The translations under genes were made by a program, and so were the position numbers. This document shows, piece after piece, positions 45,491-56,359 of a stretch of DNA of 64,000 nt (position 1 is its first letter; every line of letters begins with the position of its first letter). The stretch comes from an uncultured Paracoccaceae bacterium (GTDB taxonomy: Bacteria > Pseudomonadota > Alphaproteobacteria > Rhodobacterales > Rhodobacteraceae), in the NCBI GenBank assembly GCA_947489445.1, contig CANLDN010000004.1, forward strand, positions 62,001 through 126,000, in the 5' to 3' direction. The notes under the pieces were generated by a model. That model made no database searches and had not been told where the DNA came from. It saw only the letters and a program-made list of their open reading frames with translations.

Positions 45491-46414
45491 TTAAGATTGA
45501 GAAGCGGGAACGGCAGCGCTGCCGCCATTGGCGATGGCCCAGTTGGCGTTGGTCTTGATGCCGCCAAGCGGAAAGAAATGGACCCGTTCGATGTTGAAAT
45601 CGGGGTTTGCGGCTTTGTGCGCGGCAAGCTCTGTCAGCACCTCGGTGGGCGTATAGGGCAGTAGCAGCTTGGTGACATCCATCGCCCGCTTTTGCAAAAC
45701 CTTCAAAGATGGGCCGACGCCACAGGCAATGGCGAATTTGATCAGGGTTTGCAGCTTGGCCGGGCCGGCGATGCCGATATGGATCGGGATGGTGATACCT
45801 GCGTCGCGCAGGCTGTCCGCCCACGCGATGATCGGTTTGGCATCAAAGGCGAATTGTGTGGCCAGCGCCATGTCGGCATCGGTCGTTTCGCTGAATGTCT
45901 GTTTCCAGCGCAGCGCGTCCATGACGTTTTTGTCGGTGCCATCGGTATCGATATCGCGGTTGCCTTCGGGGTGGCCGGCGACATGCAGTCGTTTGAAATC
46001 CCCAAACAATCCTGTTTCCATTAACTGCATAGAGCTTTCGAAGTCGCCATGCCGGTTCGCAACACCCCCAGCCAGCAGTAAGGCTTGATCAACGCCAGCC
46101 TCGCCTCGGTACTGTGCAATCCACTCAGCAAGTGTCGCTTGATCCTTGATAATCCGCGCAGGGAAATGCGGCATCACCCGATAGCCATCCGCAGCCAGCC
46201 GCTTGGCCGTGGTCACCATATCCTCAATCGGGGTGCCTTCGATATGCGCGATGTAGACGCGTGTGCCCGCAGGCAGTAATTCGCGGAAATCTTCAACCTT
46301 TTCGGCAGTGCGCGGCATGACCTCAATCGAGTAGTCCTGCAGCAGCGCCTCAACATCCGGGTTTACGCCGATGTCGTCGGTTTCTTTACGCTTGAGGAAG
46401 GGGAGCAGGGACAT
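45491..46414 (-). CDS. Methylenetetrahydrofolate reductase-like protein
   Basis: A 307-residue TIM-barrel protein of the MetF family, expected to interconvert methyl- and methylene-tetrahydrofolate with flavin. Family-like segments are RVYIAHIEGTPIEDMVTTAKRLAADG, LLLAGGVANRHGDFESSMQLM, and TFSETTDADMALATQFAFDAKPI, then IPIHIGIAGPAKLQTLIKFA near the C-terminus. It is a divergent branch, not the housekeeping MetF. ATG 46414 follows AAGGAGG. In an operon with the pterin-binding methyltransferase, it probably oxidises methyl groups entering folate. The short form lacks the SAM regulatory domain, as expected in bacteria. Confidence 0.85.
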   Translation of the reverse strand: MSLLPFLKRKETDDIGVNPDVEALLQDYSIEVMPRTAEKVEDFRELLPAGTRVYIAHIEGTPIEDMVTTAKRLAADGYRVMPHFPARIIKDQATLAEWIAQYRGEAGVDQALLLAGGVANRHGDFESSMQLMETGLFGDFKRLHVAGHPEGNRDIDTDGTDKNVMDALRWKQTFSETTDADMALATQFAFDAKPIIAWADSLRDAGITIPIHIGIAGPAKLQTLIKFAIACGVGPSLKVLQKRAMDVTKLLLPYTPTEVLTELAAHKAANPDFNIERVHFFPLGGIKTNANWAIANGGSAAVPASQS

Positions 46415-46455
46415 GACGACCTCCTTGAGGTGAGGGGGGATGCGGGTCGGGTTTT

Positions 46456-46752
46456 TCAAGCCCAACCGTCGTTGGCGATAAGTGTCTTGATGCGGTCCTG
46501 ATCATATTCGGCGTCAATCTTTGCAGCCGCTGCAGCCGCGGCATCCTTGTCGGTGCCATCAGTCGGATACGGATCGGCCTTGCGGAAGCCCGCCATATAA
46601 TCATCGGATTCAGCGGCGCCCGATTTCATCGCAGCCCGGTCAATCGCTTGCTCAAACCGTTCTGGCAGGGGCAGCTTGGTGCCACGCCGCCCACGGCCCA
46701 CAATAACCTGCGCGGGGATGTCGCGCCAAAATACGATGGTGACGTCAGGCAT
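46456..46752 (-). CDS. Small 'virulence factor' family protein (PF13769-like)
   Basis: A 98-residue protein recognised by the N-terminal VTIVFWRDIPAQVIVGRGRRG and the segment LPERFEQAIDRAAMKSGAAESDDYMAGFRKA. The family name is historical; no activity is known. It regularly accompanies MetF-like and corrinoid methyltransferase genes in alphaproteobacteria, as here (41 nt before the MetF-like start). The C-terminal half is Asp/Ala-rich, ending LIANDGWA. It is first in the operon; the 230-nt gap upstream (46753-46982) holds no other gene or riboswitch that I recognise. Confidence 0.8.
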   Translation of the reverse strand: MPDVTIVFWRDIPAQVIVGRGRRGTKLPLPERFEQAIDRAAMKSGAAESDDYMAGFRKADPYPTDGTDKDAAAAAAAKIDAEYDQDRIKTLIANDGWA

Positions 46753-46997
46753 CTGATTCCTCTTATCTTCTTGTCCCGGTTTAACATCCGTTTTCCTGCA
46801 TCAATGCCGGTTTTCGACATCGTGGATGCGTGTAGCGACTGCATTGGGGTAACGCGGTGCAGCCAGCCATACCAGTGCAGGTGGGGATCATAATCCTCAT
46901 ATCCAAGATGCGACACATTCACGAAGCCGATCACAAGACTTGCACGAAGCGCCAACGCACCCTAGCTTGGGGATAACTCGAAATGGAGGGCGTAGAT

Positions 46998-48110
46998 ATG
47001 GCGCCCAAGCGTCCCAGAGGTGCGGGCGCGTTCCCGAAAGCGGTCGAAACCCCCGCGCCAACTCCGCCTGATCCGGCGTCGCTTTATGCGGCATTGGATT
47101 TAGGTACAAATAGCTGTCGTATGTTGATTGCCCAACCCAAGGGCAGCCAATTTCACGTGGTCGACAGTTTTTCCAAATCCGTGCAGCTGGGCCACGGCCT
47201 TGAAAGCACGGGCAGGTTGTCGCGTTCGTCGATGAACCGCACAATTTCGGCCATGCGGATTTGCCGTGAAAAGTTGAAGCGCCACGGCGTAAAACGGATG
47301 CGTCTTGTCGCGACCGAGGCGTGTCGGCGCGCGCTGAACGGTGATAATTTCGTCGCCCAAGTCAAGCGCGAGACGGGGCTGGATCTGGAGATTATCAAGC
47401 CAGAGGAAGAGGCGCGGCTTGCCGTCATCTCTTGCGCACCCTTGGTCAGCGTGAATACCGAACAATTGCTGGTGGTTGATATTGGCGGCGGGTCGACTGA
47501 ACTGGTCTGGATCGACCTGACCAAGGTACCTAAACGCGAACGCCCGCGAGCCATCATGCGCCTGCATGCGGGGTTCAAATCCGACCCGGGGCCGTTTGCG
47601 GCGGCCAAGGTGGTGGACTGGATTTCCGTACCGCTTGGCGTGGCCACGCTGCGCGATCAGTTTTCCGATGTCGATGACGATGCCGCGCGCTTTGCCTTGA
47701 TGAGCTGGTTTTTTGAGGAAAATCTTGAAGAGTTTTCACCTTATGCCGCGGCCCAAGCGCGTGAAGGGTTCCAGATTATCGGCACCAGCGGAACCGTGAC
47801 CACGGTTGCGGCCAGTTATCTGGGCCTCAAACGCTATGACCGCACGAAGGTGGACGGGTTGCGCATGACCTCTGATCAGATCGACACGGTGATCCGTGAT
47901 TACCTGTCGCTGGGGCCTGCGGGCCGGCGCGCTGACCCGCGTATCGGCAAGGACCGGCAGGCGCTGATCATGTCGGGTTCTGCGATTTTGCAGGCATTGA
48001 TGCGTCTGTGGCCAACGGATCGGTTGTCTGTTGCTGACCGTGGTCTGCGGGAAGGGTTGCTTTATGCGCAGATGTCGGCGGATGGGGTCTTGGAAGACAC
48101 GCCGTTTTAG
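46998..48110 (+). CDS. ppx: Ppx/GppA-family exopolyphosphatase/guanosine pentaphosphatase
   Basis: ASKHA-fold phosphatase that degrades polyphosphate and/or converts pppGpp to ppGpp. The protein begins with a Pro/Ala-rich tail of about 25 residues, then YAALDLGTNSCRMLIA (phosphate-1), the LLVVDIGGGSTELVWID (phosphate-2) block and FQIIGTSGTVTTVAASYLGL. The catalytic glutamate lies in RLVATEACRRA. No extra HD domain, so it is the short form, about 370 residues. ATG 46998 follows GGAGGG by seven bases; ATG 46983 precedes that site. It is followed 15 nt later by rlmE. Ends in TAG. Confidence 0.92.
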   Translation: MAPKRPRGAGAFPKAVETPAPTPPDPASLYAALDLGTNSCRMLIAQPKGSQFHVVDSFSKSVQLGHGLESTGRLSRSSMNRTISAMRICREKLKRHGVKRMRLVATEACRRALNGDNFVAQVKRETGLDLEIIKPEEEARLAVISCAPLVSVNTEQLLVVDIGGGSTELVWIDLTKVPKRERPRAIMRLHAGFKSDPGPFAAAKVVDWISVPLGVATLRDQFSDVDDDAARFALMSWFFEENLEEFSPYAAAQAREGFQIIGTSGTVTTVAASYLGLKRYDRTKVDGLRMTSDQIDTVIRDYLSLGPAGRRADPRIGKDRQALIMSGSAILQALMRLWPTDRLSVADRGLREGLLYAQMSADGVLEDTPF

Positions 48111-48125
48111 TGGATAGGCAGGGCC

Positions 48126-48839
48126 ATGGCCAAGAAACCCAAAAACACATCCGGACGTGGACAGCGTGATCTGACCGTCAAGGTCAAGACTGCGCGCGGC
48201 CGCAAGCTCAGCTCAACCAATTGGTTGCAGCGACAGCTGAACGACCCTTATGTCAAGCGCGCCAAGGCGGATGGGTATCGGGGCAGGGCGGCCTATAAGA
48301 TATTGGAACTGGATGATAAATATCGGTTCCTCGTGCCGGGCGCCCGGATTGTCGATCTTGGCTGTGCGCCGGGGGGCTGGCTGCAGGTGGCCGTCAAACG
48401 CGCGAACACGCTAGGCGATCGCAAAAGCAAAGCGCAGGGCTATGTGCTGGGGATTGATCTGCAAGAGATCGAACCGATTGCCGGTGCGGAAATCCATCAG
48501 CTCGATTTTATGGAAGATGATGCCGATCTGAAGGTCAAGGAATGGCTGGATGGGTCTGCAGATGTCGTGATGTCCGATATGGCGGCCTCTGCCTGTGGGC
48601 ACAAGCAAACCGATCACTTGCGGATCATCGCATTGTGCGAGGCGGCCGCCTATTTCGCCTTTGACGTGCTGACCGAAGGCGGCACTTTCGTCGCCAAGGT
48701 GCTGGCTGGCGGGGCAGAGGGTGAATTGCAAAAGCTGCTGAAATCACGCTTTACCAAGGTGGCGAATGTGAAACCGCCAGCGTCGCGGTCTGATAGCTCG
48801 GAAAAGTTTGTCGTGGCGACCGGGTTTAAGGGCGTTTGA
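48126..48839 (+). CDS. rlmE: 23S rRNA 2'-O-ribose U2552 methyltransferase
   Basis: RlmE (FtsJ/RrmJ) methylates U2552 in the ribosomal A-loop, a late step of 50S assembly. The 237-residue protein begins with a Lys/Arg-rich region and has [16 protein letters not shown] (first catalytic Lys), [15 protein letters not shown] (SAM loop), [11 protein letters not shown] (catalytic Asp), FVAKVLAG (second catalytic Lys) and [21 protein letters not shown]. Fifteen bases after ppx, so probably co-transcribed. The gap after it (48840-48974) holds two small hairpins, GCGGC-AAA-GCCGC and ATCAGC-N6-GCTGAT, possible transcript ends. Confidence 0.96.
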   Translation: MAKKPKNTSGRGQRDLTVKVKTARGRKLSSTNWLQRQLNDPYVKRAKADGYRGRAAYKILELDDKYRFLVPGARIVDLGCAPGGWLQVAVKRANTLGDRKSKAQGYVLGIDLQEIEPIAGAEIHQLDFMEDDADLKVKEWLDGSADVVMSDMAASACGHKQTDHLRIIALCEAAAYFAFDVLTEGGTFVAKVLAGGAEGELQKLLKSRFTKVANVKPPASRSDSSEKFVVATGFKGV

Positions 48840-48974
48840 CCAAATTTTAGTGTCTGACGCATCACAAATGCATTGCGGCAAAGCCGCTCATCAGCACGAG
48901 CGCTGATTGACTTTCAAAGGTTCGCAACCTACGCCAAATAAAGATGGGAAGCTGCCAAACAGGACATTGTCGAT

Positions 48975-49640
48975 TTGAGAAAGACCTTAAGTAACCTAAA
49001 GGGTGTCCGACGCAAGATTATTGGCCGAAGAACAAAACTGAAGTTTACGAATTCGGCCAGCTATTGGGAAGAACGGTACCAAACTGGTGGAAACTCCGGC
49101 ACCGGCAGTTACGGGCGCCTAGCGGAATTCAAGGCTGAAGTGCTCGACAGCTTTGTTGCAAAGCGCAAGGTCAAAAGCGTGATCGAATTCGGGCCAGGCG
49201 ATGGTAACCAGCTTTCACTGGCGACATATCCTGCCTATACCGGCGTTGATATTTCGCAGAGTGCTGTAAAGGCCTGTGAAATGCGGTTCGCAGAGGATCA
49301 GACAAAGGCATTTATGACCGTTGCGGATTATGACGGTCGTCGCGCTGATTTGGCCTTATCGCTTGATGTTATATTTCACCTTGTCGAAGATGAAGTATTC
49401 GAAACCTATATGACGTCATTATTCGATGCCGCGGAACGTTTCGTGATTATCTATAGCTCCAACAAGGATGATCAAAACACCGCTCAGCATGTGCGGCATA
49501 GAAAGTTTATCGATTGGGTGACAAGCAACAGACCTACCTTTGCGTTGGCTGAGCATATCCCAAATCGTTATCCCTATGATAAAAATGATCAAGAAAACAC
49601 GTCCTTTGCGGATTTCTATATGTTCGAAAAAGCTGTGTAG
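48975..49640 (+). CDS. Class I SAM-dependent methyltransferase, AT-rich
   Basis: A 221-residue protein with a basic N-terminus (NLKGVRRKIIGRRTKLK) and a Rossmann methyltransferase core: VIEFGPGDGNQLSLA (motif I), YTGVDISQSAVKACE (motif II) and LSLDVIFHLVEDEVFETYM (post-II). Substrate unknown; similar proteins occur in polysaccharide and glycan loci. TTG 48975 is the only upstream start compatible with the basic N-terminus, with AGGA ten bases before. Its base composition is visibly more AT-rich than its neighbours, a sign of transfer. Ends in TAG. Confidence 0.75.
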   Translation: MRKTLSNLKGVRRKIIGRRTKLKFTNSASYWEERYQTGGNSGTGSYGRLAEFKAEVLDSFVAKRKVKSVIEFGPGDGNQLSLATYPAYTGVDISQSAVKACEMRFAEDQTKAFMTVADYDGRRADLALSLDVIFHLVEDEVFETYMTSLFDAAERFVIIYSSNKDDQNTAQHVRHRKFIDWVTSNRPTFALAEHIPNRYPYDKNDQENTSFADFYMFEKAV

Positions 49641-49757
49641 TGCACGACCGAAGATTTATATCGGCGCATTGAAAGCAGCATTCGTAGGCTCGTCGGTGAA
49701 GCAAGTTCTTTGTTTTGCCGGCGCTTTCTGTTTCCAATCAGTCGGCCGGCTGGGCGA

Positions 49758-50516
49758 TCAAACCAGATGCAGCAGCGTGCCCCAATCCACACATTGATTG
49801 ATCAGGGCCTCTGACGGTATCCGGTCGCTCACGAAATGATCCACTTGCGCTAGCGACGCGATCTTCACCGGCGCCTTGCGCGTGAACTTGGTGCTATCGG
49901 CCACAAGGATCGTTGATCGGGCGGCGCGGATGACCTGTTGGCTTACACGCACCTCTTCGGGGTCAAAATCCAGCAGATCACCGCTAAGGTCGATGGCCGA
50001 TGCCCCAATCACGGCGAAGTCCACCTTGAACCGATCAATCGCAAGGGCGGCCAGATCGCCCACCAGCCCGCCATCAGATCGGCGCAAAGTACCCCCCGCG
50101 ACAACCACATCGCAGCTGTCATTGCCTGCTAATATATTTGCAACGTTCAGGTTGTTGGTGACGACCATCAGATTGTGATGTGCGTGCAGGGCGTGGGTCA
50201 CAGCTTCGGTCGTTGTCCCGATATTCAGGAACAGTGATGCATTGTCGGGGATCAGTTGTGCCACCCGCCGGGCGATCCGGATTTTCACGTCGCGATTCAG
50301 CGCGCGCCTGTCGCCGTAGCCGATATTGCTGACGCCAGACGGCAGGACAGCGCCCCCATGGGTCCGCTCCAACACGCCTGCTGCACAAAGCTGGCGCAGA
50401 TCACGGCGGATGGTCTGGACGGCCACGCCAATTTCAATGGCCAGCGGGGTTGTCATGACCTTGCCGTCACTTTGGGCGCGGCTGCGGATCAGGGTGTGGC
50501 GATTTTCGGTATCCAT
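49758..50516 (-). CDS. glpR: DeoR-family repressor of glycerol metabolism
   Basis: GlpR-type regulator, 252 residues. The N-terminal winged helix has AIEIGVAVQTIRRDLRQLCAAGVLERTHGGAVL, the DeoR signature; the rest is the sugar-phosphate (glycerol-3-phosphate) sensing domain with LFLNIGTTTEAVTHAL and VVVAGGTLRRSDGGLVG. ATG 50516 is preferred to TTG 50546. It is divergent from glpD-glpK, and an imperfect dyad with GTTCG/CGAAC half-sites lies in the gap, so it should repress them until glycerol 3-phosphate binds. Confidence 0.93.
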   Translation of the reverse strand: MDTENRHTLIRSRAQSDGKVMTTPLAIEIGVAVQTIRRDLRQLCAAGVLERTHGGAVLPSGVSNIGYGDRRALNRDVKIRIARRVAQLIPDNASLFLNIGTTTEAVTHALHAHHNLMVVTNNLNVANILAGNDSCDVVVAGGTLRRSDGGLVGDLAALAIDRFKVDFAVIGASAIDLSGDLLDFDPEEVRVSQQVIRAARSTILVADSTKFTRKAPVKIASLAQVDHFVSDRIPSEALINQCVDWGTLLHLV

Positions 50517-50594
50517 GCGTTCGGTTTGCGGCAATAGCGAACACAAGACAAGATAATCTTATAAAAATGTTGTATTCTTGGGCATTCGTATGGG

Positions 50595-50616
50595 GTTCGT
50601 TAACTCGCATGCGAAC
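50595..50616. promoter_or_regulatory. Candidate GlpR operator between glpR and glpD
   Basis: GTTCG (50595-50599) and CGAAC (50612-50616) form an inverted repeat with a 12-nt centre, echoing the TTCG/CGAA half-sites of known GlpR operators. A CGCATGCG palindrome lies inside. No other structure in the 172-nt gap stands out. Confidence 0.45.
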
Positions 50617-50688
50617 ACTGCTGCCCGGATCACTTGCATGCCCCGACTGCCGCTTCTAAGACGGCGATAATCCACAATGGGGCATATT

Positions 50689-52230
50689 ATGAAACCGGAT
50701 TTCGACCTGTTCATCATCGGCGGCGGCATCAATGGCTGCGGCATCGCGCGTGACGCTGCGGGCCGCGGGCTGAAGGTTGGTTTGGCCGAGATGAACGATC
50801 TGGGATCTGCCACCTCCTCTGCCTCGACCAAGCTGTTCCATGGCGGGCTGCGCTATCTGGAGTTTTTCGAATTTGGCCTTGTGCGCAAGGCCCTGATCGA
50901 ACGCGAGGTGCTGTTGAAAAACATGCCCCATATCAGTTGGCCGATGCGCTTTGTGCTGCCTTATCACAAGGACATGCGGTTTGAAGGGGATACGCCCACC
51001 TCAAAACTGCTGACATTCGTGATGCCATGGATGAAGGGCCGCCGTCCTGCCTGGCTGATCCGCCTTGGTTTGTTCATGTATGACAATCTGGGTGGGCGGC
51101 AGATTCTGCCCGGCACCCGGGTCGTCGATCTGACCAAACGGCCCGTTGGTGCACCGCTGAAAGGCAAGTTCAAGCAGGCTTATGAATATTCAGACTGCTG
51201 GATTGAGGATGCGCGCTTGGTCGTGCTGAATGCCCGCGATGCCGAAGAGCGTGGCGCCGACATCATGGTGCGCACAAAGGTGATCAGCGCCGACCGCGTG
51301 GATGGCCACTGGCGTATCGTGACTGAGGCGGATGGCGTGCAAACGAGCCATACTGCCCGCGCGCTGGTCAATGCAGGCGGGCCTTGGGTCGAAAATATCG
51401 TGCGCCAAGTGGCCCGCCAGAACACATCGGAAGGCGTGCGGTTGGTGCGCGGCAGCCATATCGTGACCAAGCGGCTGTTTGATCATGACAAAAGCTATTT
51501 CTTTCAGGGCGAGGATGGGCGCATCATCTTTGCCATTCCTTACGAGACGGATTTCACGCTGATTGGCACGACCGATGCCGAACATGAAAACTTGTCTGAA
51601 AAACCATATGCGACCGATGAAGAACAGGACTACCTCTGCGCGTTTGCTTCGCAGTATTTCGAAAAACCTGTCACACGGGATGACGTGGTCTGGACCTATT
51701 CCGGTGTGCGCCCGCTTTATGATGACGGGGCAAAATCAGCCACCGCCGCCACACGCGATTATGTGTTGTCATTGGATGAAAATGGCCCACCGCTGCTGAA
51801 TATATTTGGTGGAAAGATCACTACCTACCGAAAGCTGGCCGAGAATGCGTTGAAGAAATTGACACCATTGGTTGGGGGCACACATCCGTGGACCGCTGAT
51901 GCGCCACTGCCGGGAGGCGATTTCAGGGTCGCGGATCGCGATCAACTTGTCAGCGATTTGCAGGCGGCTTATCCGTTTCTGACCCCTGTCTGGGCGCTGC
52001 GCCTGATCAAGGGTTACGGTACCGAAGCCAAGCAAATCATGGGCGACGCAAGCACCCCTGCCGATCTGGGACAGGATTTTGGGGCCACGCTGACCGCGGC
52101 CGAGGTCAAATGGCTGATGGCCAAGGAATACGCCCAAACGGCCGAAGACGTGGTCTGGCGCCGCTCCAAGCTGGGTCTGCGGCTGACACCGGATCAGATC
52201 GCGGCCCTTGACGCCTTTATGGCGGCTTGA
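50689..52230 (+). CDS. glpD: Glycerol-3-phosphate dehydrogenase, aerobic
   Basis: Membrane-associated flavoenzyme that oxidises glycerol 3-phosphate to dihydroxyacetone phosphate and passes electrons to quinone. The FAD loop is [22 protein letters not shown] near residue 6. The family motif [24 protein letters not shown] and the C-terminal [18 protein letters not shown] region are clear. Full length at about 513 residues. ATG 50689 and ATG 50677 are both possible; a GGGG lies six bases before the former. First gene of glpD-glpK, divergent from glpR. Confidence 0.95.
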   Translation: MKPDFDLFIIGGGINGCGIARDAAGRGLKVGLAEMNDLGSATSSASTKLFHGGLRYLEFFEFGLVRKALIEREVLLKNMPHISWPMRFVLPYHKDMRFEGDTPTSKLLTFVMPWMKGRRPAWLIRLGLFMYDNLGGRQILPGTRVVDLTKRPVGAPLKGKFKQAYEYSDCWIEDARLVVLNARDAEERGADIMVRTKVISADRVDGHWRIVTEADGVQTSHTARALVNAGGPWVENIVRQVARQNTSEGVRLVRGSHIVTKRLFDHDKSYFFQGEDGRIIFAIPYETDFTLIGTTDAEHENLSEKPYATDEEQDYLCAFASQYFEKPVTRDDVVWTYSGVRPLYDDGAKSATAATRDYVLSLDENGPPLLNIFGGKITTYRKLAENALKKLTPLVGGTHPWTADAPLPGGDFRVADRDQLVSDLQAAYPFLTPVWALRLIKGYGTEAKQIMGDASTPADLGQDFGATLTAAEVKWLMAKEYAQTAEDVVWRRSKLGLRLTPDQIAALDAFMAA

Positions 52231-52258
52231 AACAAAACGAAAAAGACGGGGGGATCAC

Positions 52259-53758
52259 ATGACATTTATTCTGGCCATCGACCAAGGGACCACATCCAGC
52301 CGGGCGATCATCTTTGACGCCAAGATGCGGGTTAAGGCGACCGCGCAAGAGGAATTCACCCAGCATTTCCCGCAATCAGGCTGGGTCGAACACGATCCAT
52401 CCGATATCTGGTCATCAGTCGCGTCGACCTGCCGGGGTGCTATCGAAAAGGCGGGGATCACCGCTGCCGATGTGGCCGCCATTGGCATCACCAATCAACG
52501 CGAAACCACGCTGATCTGGGACAAAAAAACCGGTGAACCGATCCATAATGCGATCGTCTGGCAGGACCGGCGGACCGCGCCATTCTGCGAAGAACTGCGC
52601 AACGAAGGGTTCGAGCGCGAGATCACATATCGCACCGGCCTGCTGGCCGATCCGTATTTTTCCGGCACCAAGGTGCATCACATCCTGAACAAGGTCGAAG
52701 GCGCGCAAGCGCGTGCCGAAGCCGGTGATCTGCTTTTCGGCACGGTCGACTGCTACCTGATCTGGAAGCTGACCGGCGGCAAGGTCCACGCCACTGACGC
52801 CACCAACGCCGCCCGCACGATGCTTTATGACATCCGCAAGGGGCGATGGAGCACGACAATTTGCAAACGCTTCGGCATTCCAGCGTCCATGCTGCCAGAG
52901 GTGCGCGATTGTGCGGCTGATTTCGGAACCACCCGCGCCGATCTCTTTGGTAAGGAACTTCCCATTCTGGGAGTCGCGGGCGATCAGCAGGCGGCCACTA
53001 TCGGTCAGGCCTGTTTCGAACCCGGCATGCTGAAATCGACCTATGGAACCGGCTGTTTCGCGCTTCTGAACACCGGCGATACGCTGGTCGAAAGTCAAAA
53101 ACGACTGCTCGGTACAATCGCCTATCAGTTTGACGGCAAGCCGACTTACGCGTTGGAGGGCTCCATCTTCATTGCCGGGGCTGTCGTGCAATGGTTGCGT
53201 GACGGGCTGAAGATCATTCGCGAGGCCAAGGAAACGCAACCCTTGGCCGAAACCGCCGATCAGGGACAAGAGCTGTACATGGTGCCCGCATTCACCGGTC
53301 TCGGCGCGCCGTATTGGGACGCGGAGGCGCGCGGTGCGATCTACGGTCTGACGCGTAGTTCTGGCCCGGCAGAGTTTGCGCGTGCGGCATTGGAAAGCGT
53401 CGGTTTTCAAACTCGCGACCTACTGGAGGCGATGAAAAGCGACTGGCAAACATCTGATATGGATGGCGTTTTGCGGGTTGACGGGGGAATGAGCGCGTCT
53501 GACTGGTCGATGCAGTTCCTCTCCGACATTATCGGCGCGCCGGTGGACAGACCGAAAGTCTTGGAAACAACGGCGCTGGGGGCGGCGTGGCTGGCGGGGA
53601 TGAAGGCTGGGGTCTATCCTGATCAAGCAGGCTTTGCCGCTGAATGGGCGCTGGATCGGCGGTTTGAGCCGCAAATGGACGAAGCGACCAGAGAGCGCCG
53701 GTATGCAGGGTGGCAGGATGCGGTGCGGCGGACGTTGACGACCTCATCACAACAGTAG
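52259..53758 (+). CDS. glpK: Glycerol kinase
   Basis: Phosphorylates glycerol to glycerol 3-phosphate with ATP, the substrate of GlpD just upstream. FGGY-family motifs: [16 protein letters not shown] at the N-terminus, [27 protein letters not shown] and the C-terminal [30 protein letters not shown]. About 499 residues, full length. ATG 52259 follows GGGGGGATCAC and lies 28 nt after glpD. No glpF-type facilitator is in the window. Ends in TAG. Confidence 0.97.
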   Translation: MTFILAIDQGTTSSRAIIFDAKMRVKATAQEEFTQHFPQSGWVEHDPSDIWSSVASTCRGAIEKAGITAADVAAIGITNQRETTLIWDKKTGEPIHNAIVWQDRRTAPFCEELRNEGFEREITYRTGLLADPYFSGTKVHHILNKVEGAQARAEAGDLLFGTVDCYLIWKLTGGKVHATDATNAARTMLYDIRKGRWSTTICKRFGIPASMLPEVRDCAADFGTTRADLFGKELPILGVAGDQQAATIGQACFEPGMLKSTYGTGCFALLNTGDTLVESQKRLLGTIAYQFDGKPTYALEGSIFIAGAVVQWLRDGLKIIREAKETQPLAETADQGQELYMVPAFTGLGAPYWDAEARGAIYGLTRSSGPAEFARAALESVGFQTRDLLEAMKSDWQTSDMDGVLRVDGGMSASDWSMQFLSDIIGAPVDRPKVLETTALGAAWLAGMKAGVYPDQAGFAAEWALDRRFEPQMDEATRERRYAGWQDAVRRTLTTSSQQ

Positions 53759-53831
53759 CTTATCGGTGCGTTCAGATCGGAGGTGAAGGCTGACCTTTCG
53801 TGATTTTACAGTTTCCAGTAATGTCGCCGCA

Positions 53832-54308
53832 ATGACCATTGTTGAGATAACAACCTATCTGAATGCAGACCCTGATCGCGTTTGGGAAGCGGTGAACACG
53901 TCACGCCTTCTGCTCTTTGTGGTCAAGCCGATGATGCATTTCACACCGGTGAAACCCAAGGTGCTTCCAGAGCTTTGGGATGAGGGCGACTATCTGCTGC
54001 GAATGAAGTGGTTTGGTATCGTACCCTTTGGCCGGCAAGTCATCAGTGTGTCTCGACCGCCATCGCAAGGTCCTGTGCGGATGTTGAGGGATAATGGCCA
54101 TGGCACATTGATAAAGCGCTGGGATCACCTCATTTCAATTGCGCCGGAGGGTGATGGCACACGCTACACCGACAAGATAGAAATCGATGCTGGCATTCTT
54201 ACCCCGCTGGTGTCGGCATTTGCCCATAAGTTCTATGCGCATCGGCAAAAACGATGGCATGCGTTGGTCGAGGCCGACTTTGATTACGTCAAAGCTTCAG
54301 CTCATTAA
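53832..54308 (+). CDS. SRPBCC (START/Bet v1-like) family protein
   Basis: A 158-residue protein with the opening VEITTYLNADPDRVWEAVNTSRLLLFV and the closing long C-terminal helix (LVSAFAHKFYAHRQKRWHALVEADF) of the SRPBCC helix-grip fold, which binds lipids or hydrophobic ligands. Core strands carry TLIKRWDHLISI and TRYTDKIEIDAG. No signal peptide. The ligand is unknown; this branch is often annotated only as SRPBCC. It stands 73 nt after glpK and converges with the sulfotransferase, so it is probably its own unit. Confidence 0.78.
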   Translation: MTIVEITTYLNADPDRVWEAVNTSRLLLFVVKPMMHFTPVKPKVLPELWDEGDYLLRMKWFGIVPFGRQVISVSRPPSQGPVRMLRDNGHGTLIKRWDHLISIAPEGDGTRYTDKIEIDAGILTPLVSAFAHKFYAHRQKRWHALVEADFDYVKASAH

Positions 54309-54332
54309 GTCTTCGGAAAGTTAAACCTGCAA

Positions 54333-54929
54333 TCAGTTCTGCCCCATCTTCCAAATCTCAAACTCTGCCGCACGTTTATCGCGCAGTTTTGCCTCTGCGG
54401 CGGATGACAGGTTTAGGTCTATCTTGGGCGATACATTCTTTTGTTTCAGGGTGATCTGCATCTCCAGCCGCCCTTCGAGGTAGCCAATAACCTTGTCCCA
54501 AGCCTCGTACTGAAACAGATGCTCGGCGCCGACATCTCCATCATTGATCCGCAGAAACTTGTTCTGTGATCCAACATTGGCAAAGGGGGCAGGCTGCCCT
54601 TTGCAGTATTCCAGCACAAATTCGTCAAAGCTGACATCACGGGTAGAATTCTCGTGGCCGATCAGGTCGTCCCGCGTCCGATACCGATACCAGCTGCCCA
54701 GCCAGTCGATAGGGTTGCGGACGACGGCCATCAGTTCGGGTTTTTGCCCGCCCGCCTGCACGAAAAACGGCTTAAGGAATCGCTTATACCGATAGCAAGG
54801 TGCGTGTTTCAGATGTGGCGGATCGCGTAGCACCATGGATGCACGGGGGGCCAAAGCACCTTCCAACGCTGTCGAGCCGGTCTTGGGGACCGCCAGAAGA
54901 ACAAGATTTTCTTTCCAGAAAACAAGCAT
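54333..54929 (-). CDS. Sulfotransferase-family protein
   Basis: A 198-residue P-loop protein with the two PAPS-binding signatures of sulfotransferases: LAVPKTGSTALEGAL (5'-phosphosulfate loop) near residue 13 and AVVRNPIDWLGSWYRYRTRDD (3'-phosphate region) near residue 70. The acceptor is unknown; similar short proteins occur beside polysaccharide and sulfolipid genes, but none is near here. I chose ATG 54929, with AAGGAC nine bases upstream, over ATG 54980. It is divergent from recA across a 193-nt gap. Confidence 0.83.
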   Translation of the reverse strand: MLVFWKENLVLLAVPKTGSTALEGALAPRASMVLRDPPHLKHAPCYRYKRFLKPFFVQAGGQKPELMAVVRNPIDWLGSWYRYRTRDDLIGHENSTRDVSFDEFVLEYCKGQPAPFANVGSQNKFLRINDGDVGAEHLFQYEAWDKVIGYLEGRLEMQITLKQKNVSPKIDLNLSSAAEAKLRDKRAAEFEIWKMGQN

Positions 54930-55058
54930 TTGGTGGATGTCCTTCGTCTGTTCCGCGATGCGTTCTACGCCATAAACCAATATTTAACCACTCCGGCATG
55001 AAGGTGCATTGGTAAATTTTTAGTTGCAATGTTCTCTTTTTGATCTCATTAACAATGA

Positions 55059-55073
55059 GAACACAAGAAGAAC
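55059..55073 (-). promoter_or_regulatory. LexA/SOS box upstream of recA
   Basis: GAAC-ACAAGAA-GAAC is an exact reverse-complement match to the alphaproteobacterial LexA box GTTC-N7-GTTC, ending 49 nt before the recA start. A second, weaker GTTC-N7-GATC site lies at 55031-55045. They account for SOS control of recA; lexA itself is not in the window. Confidence 0.8.
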
Positions 55074-55122
55074 AAAGCAGTGATTGCCGCCCCGTCGGGC
55101 GCGTGAAATAAGGACAGGAAAT

Positions 55123-56205
<1,083 letters not shown>

Positions 56206-56251
56206 ATGCGTCGCAGGCTTCTGAAGCGCCCGCATCTTAACACTACTTGGG

Positions 56252-56285
56252 AAAAGGGTGCTGCATCTGCGGCACCCTTTTTCGT
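56252..56285 (+). terminator. Intrinsic terminator after recA
   Basis: AAAAGGGTGC (56252-56261) pairs perfectly with GCACCCTTTT (56272-56281) around a 10-nt loop, with the T tract TTTTTC at the end. It lies 47 nt after the recA stop. Confidence 0.85.
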
Positions 56286-56359
56286 TGGTCGCTGTGGACA
56301 GTCACAATGGGCAGGGCTATTTCTCGCTTTCAACGCAATGCATCTTTTGAAAGCCTGCC

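Noticed and set aside
46626..46955. 109-residue minus-strand frame upstream of and overlapping the small virulence-factor gene
   Set aside because: The first 60 residues lie in the intergenic gap but show no family features, and the rest is the wrong frame of a recognised gene.
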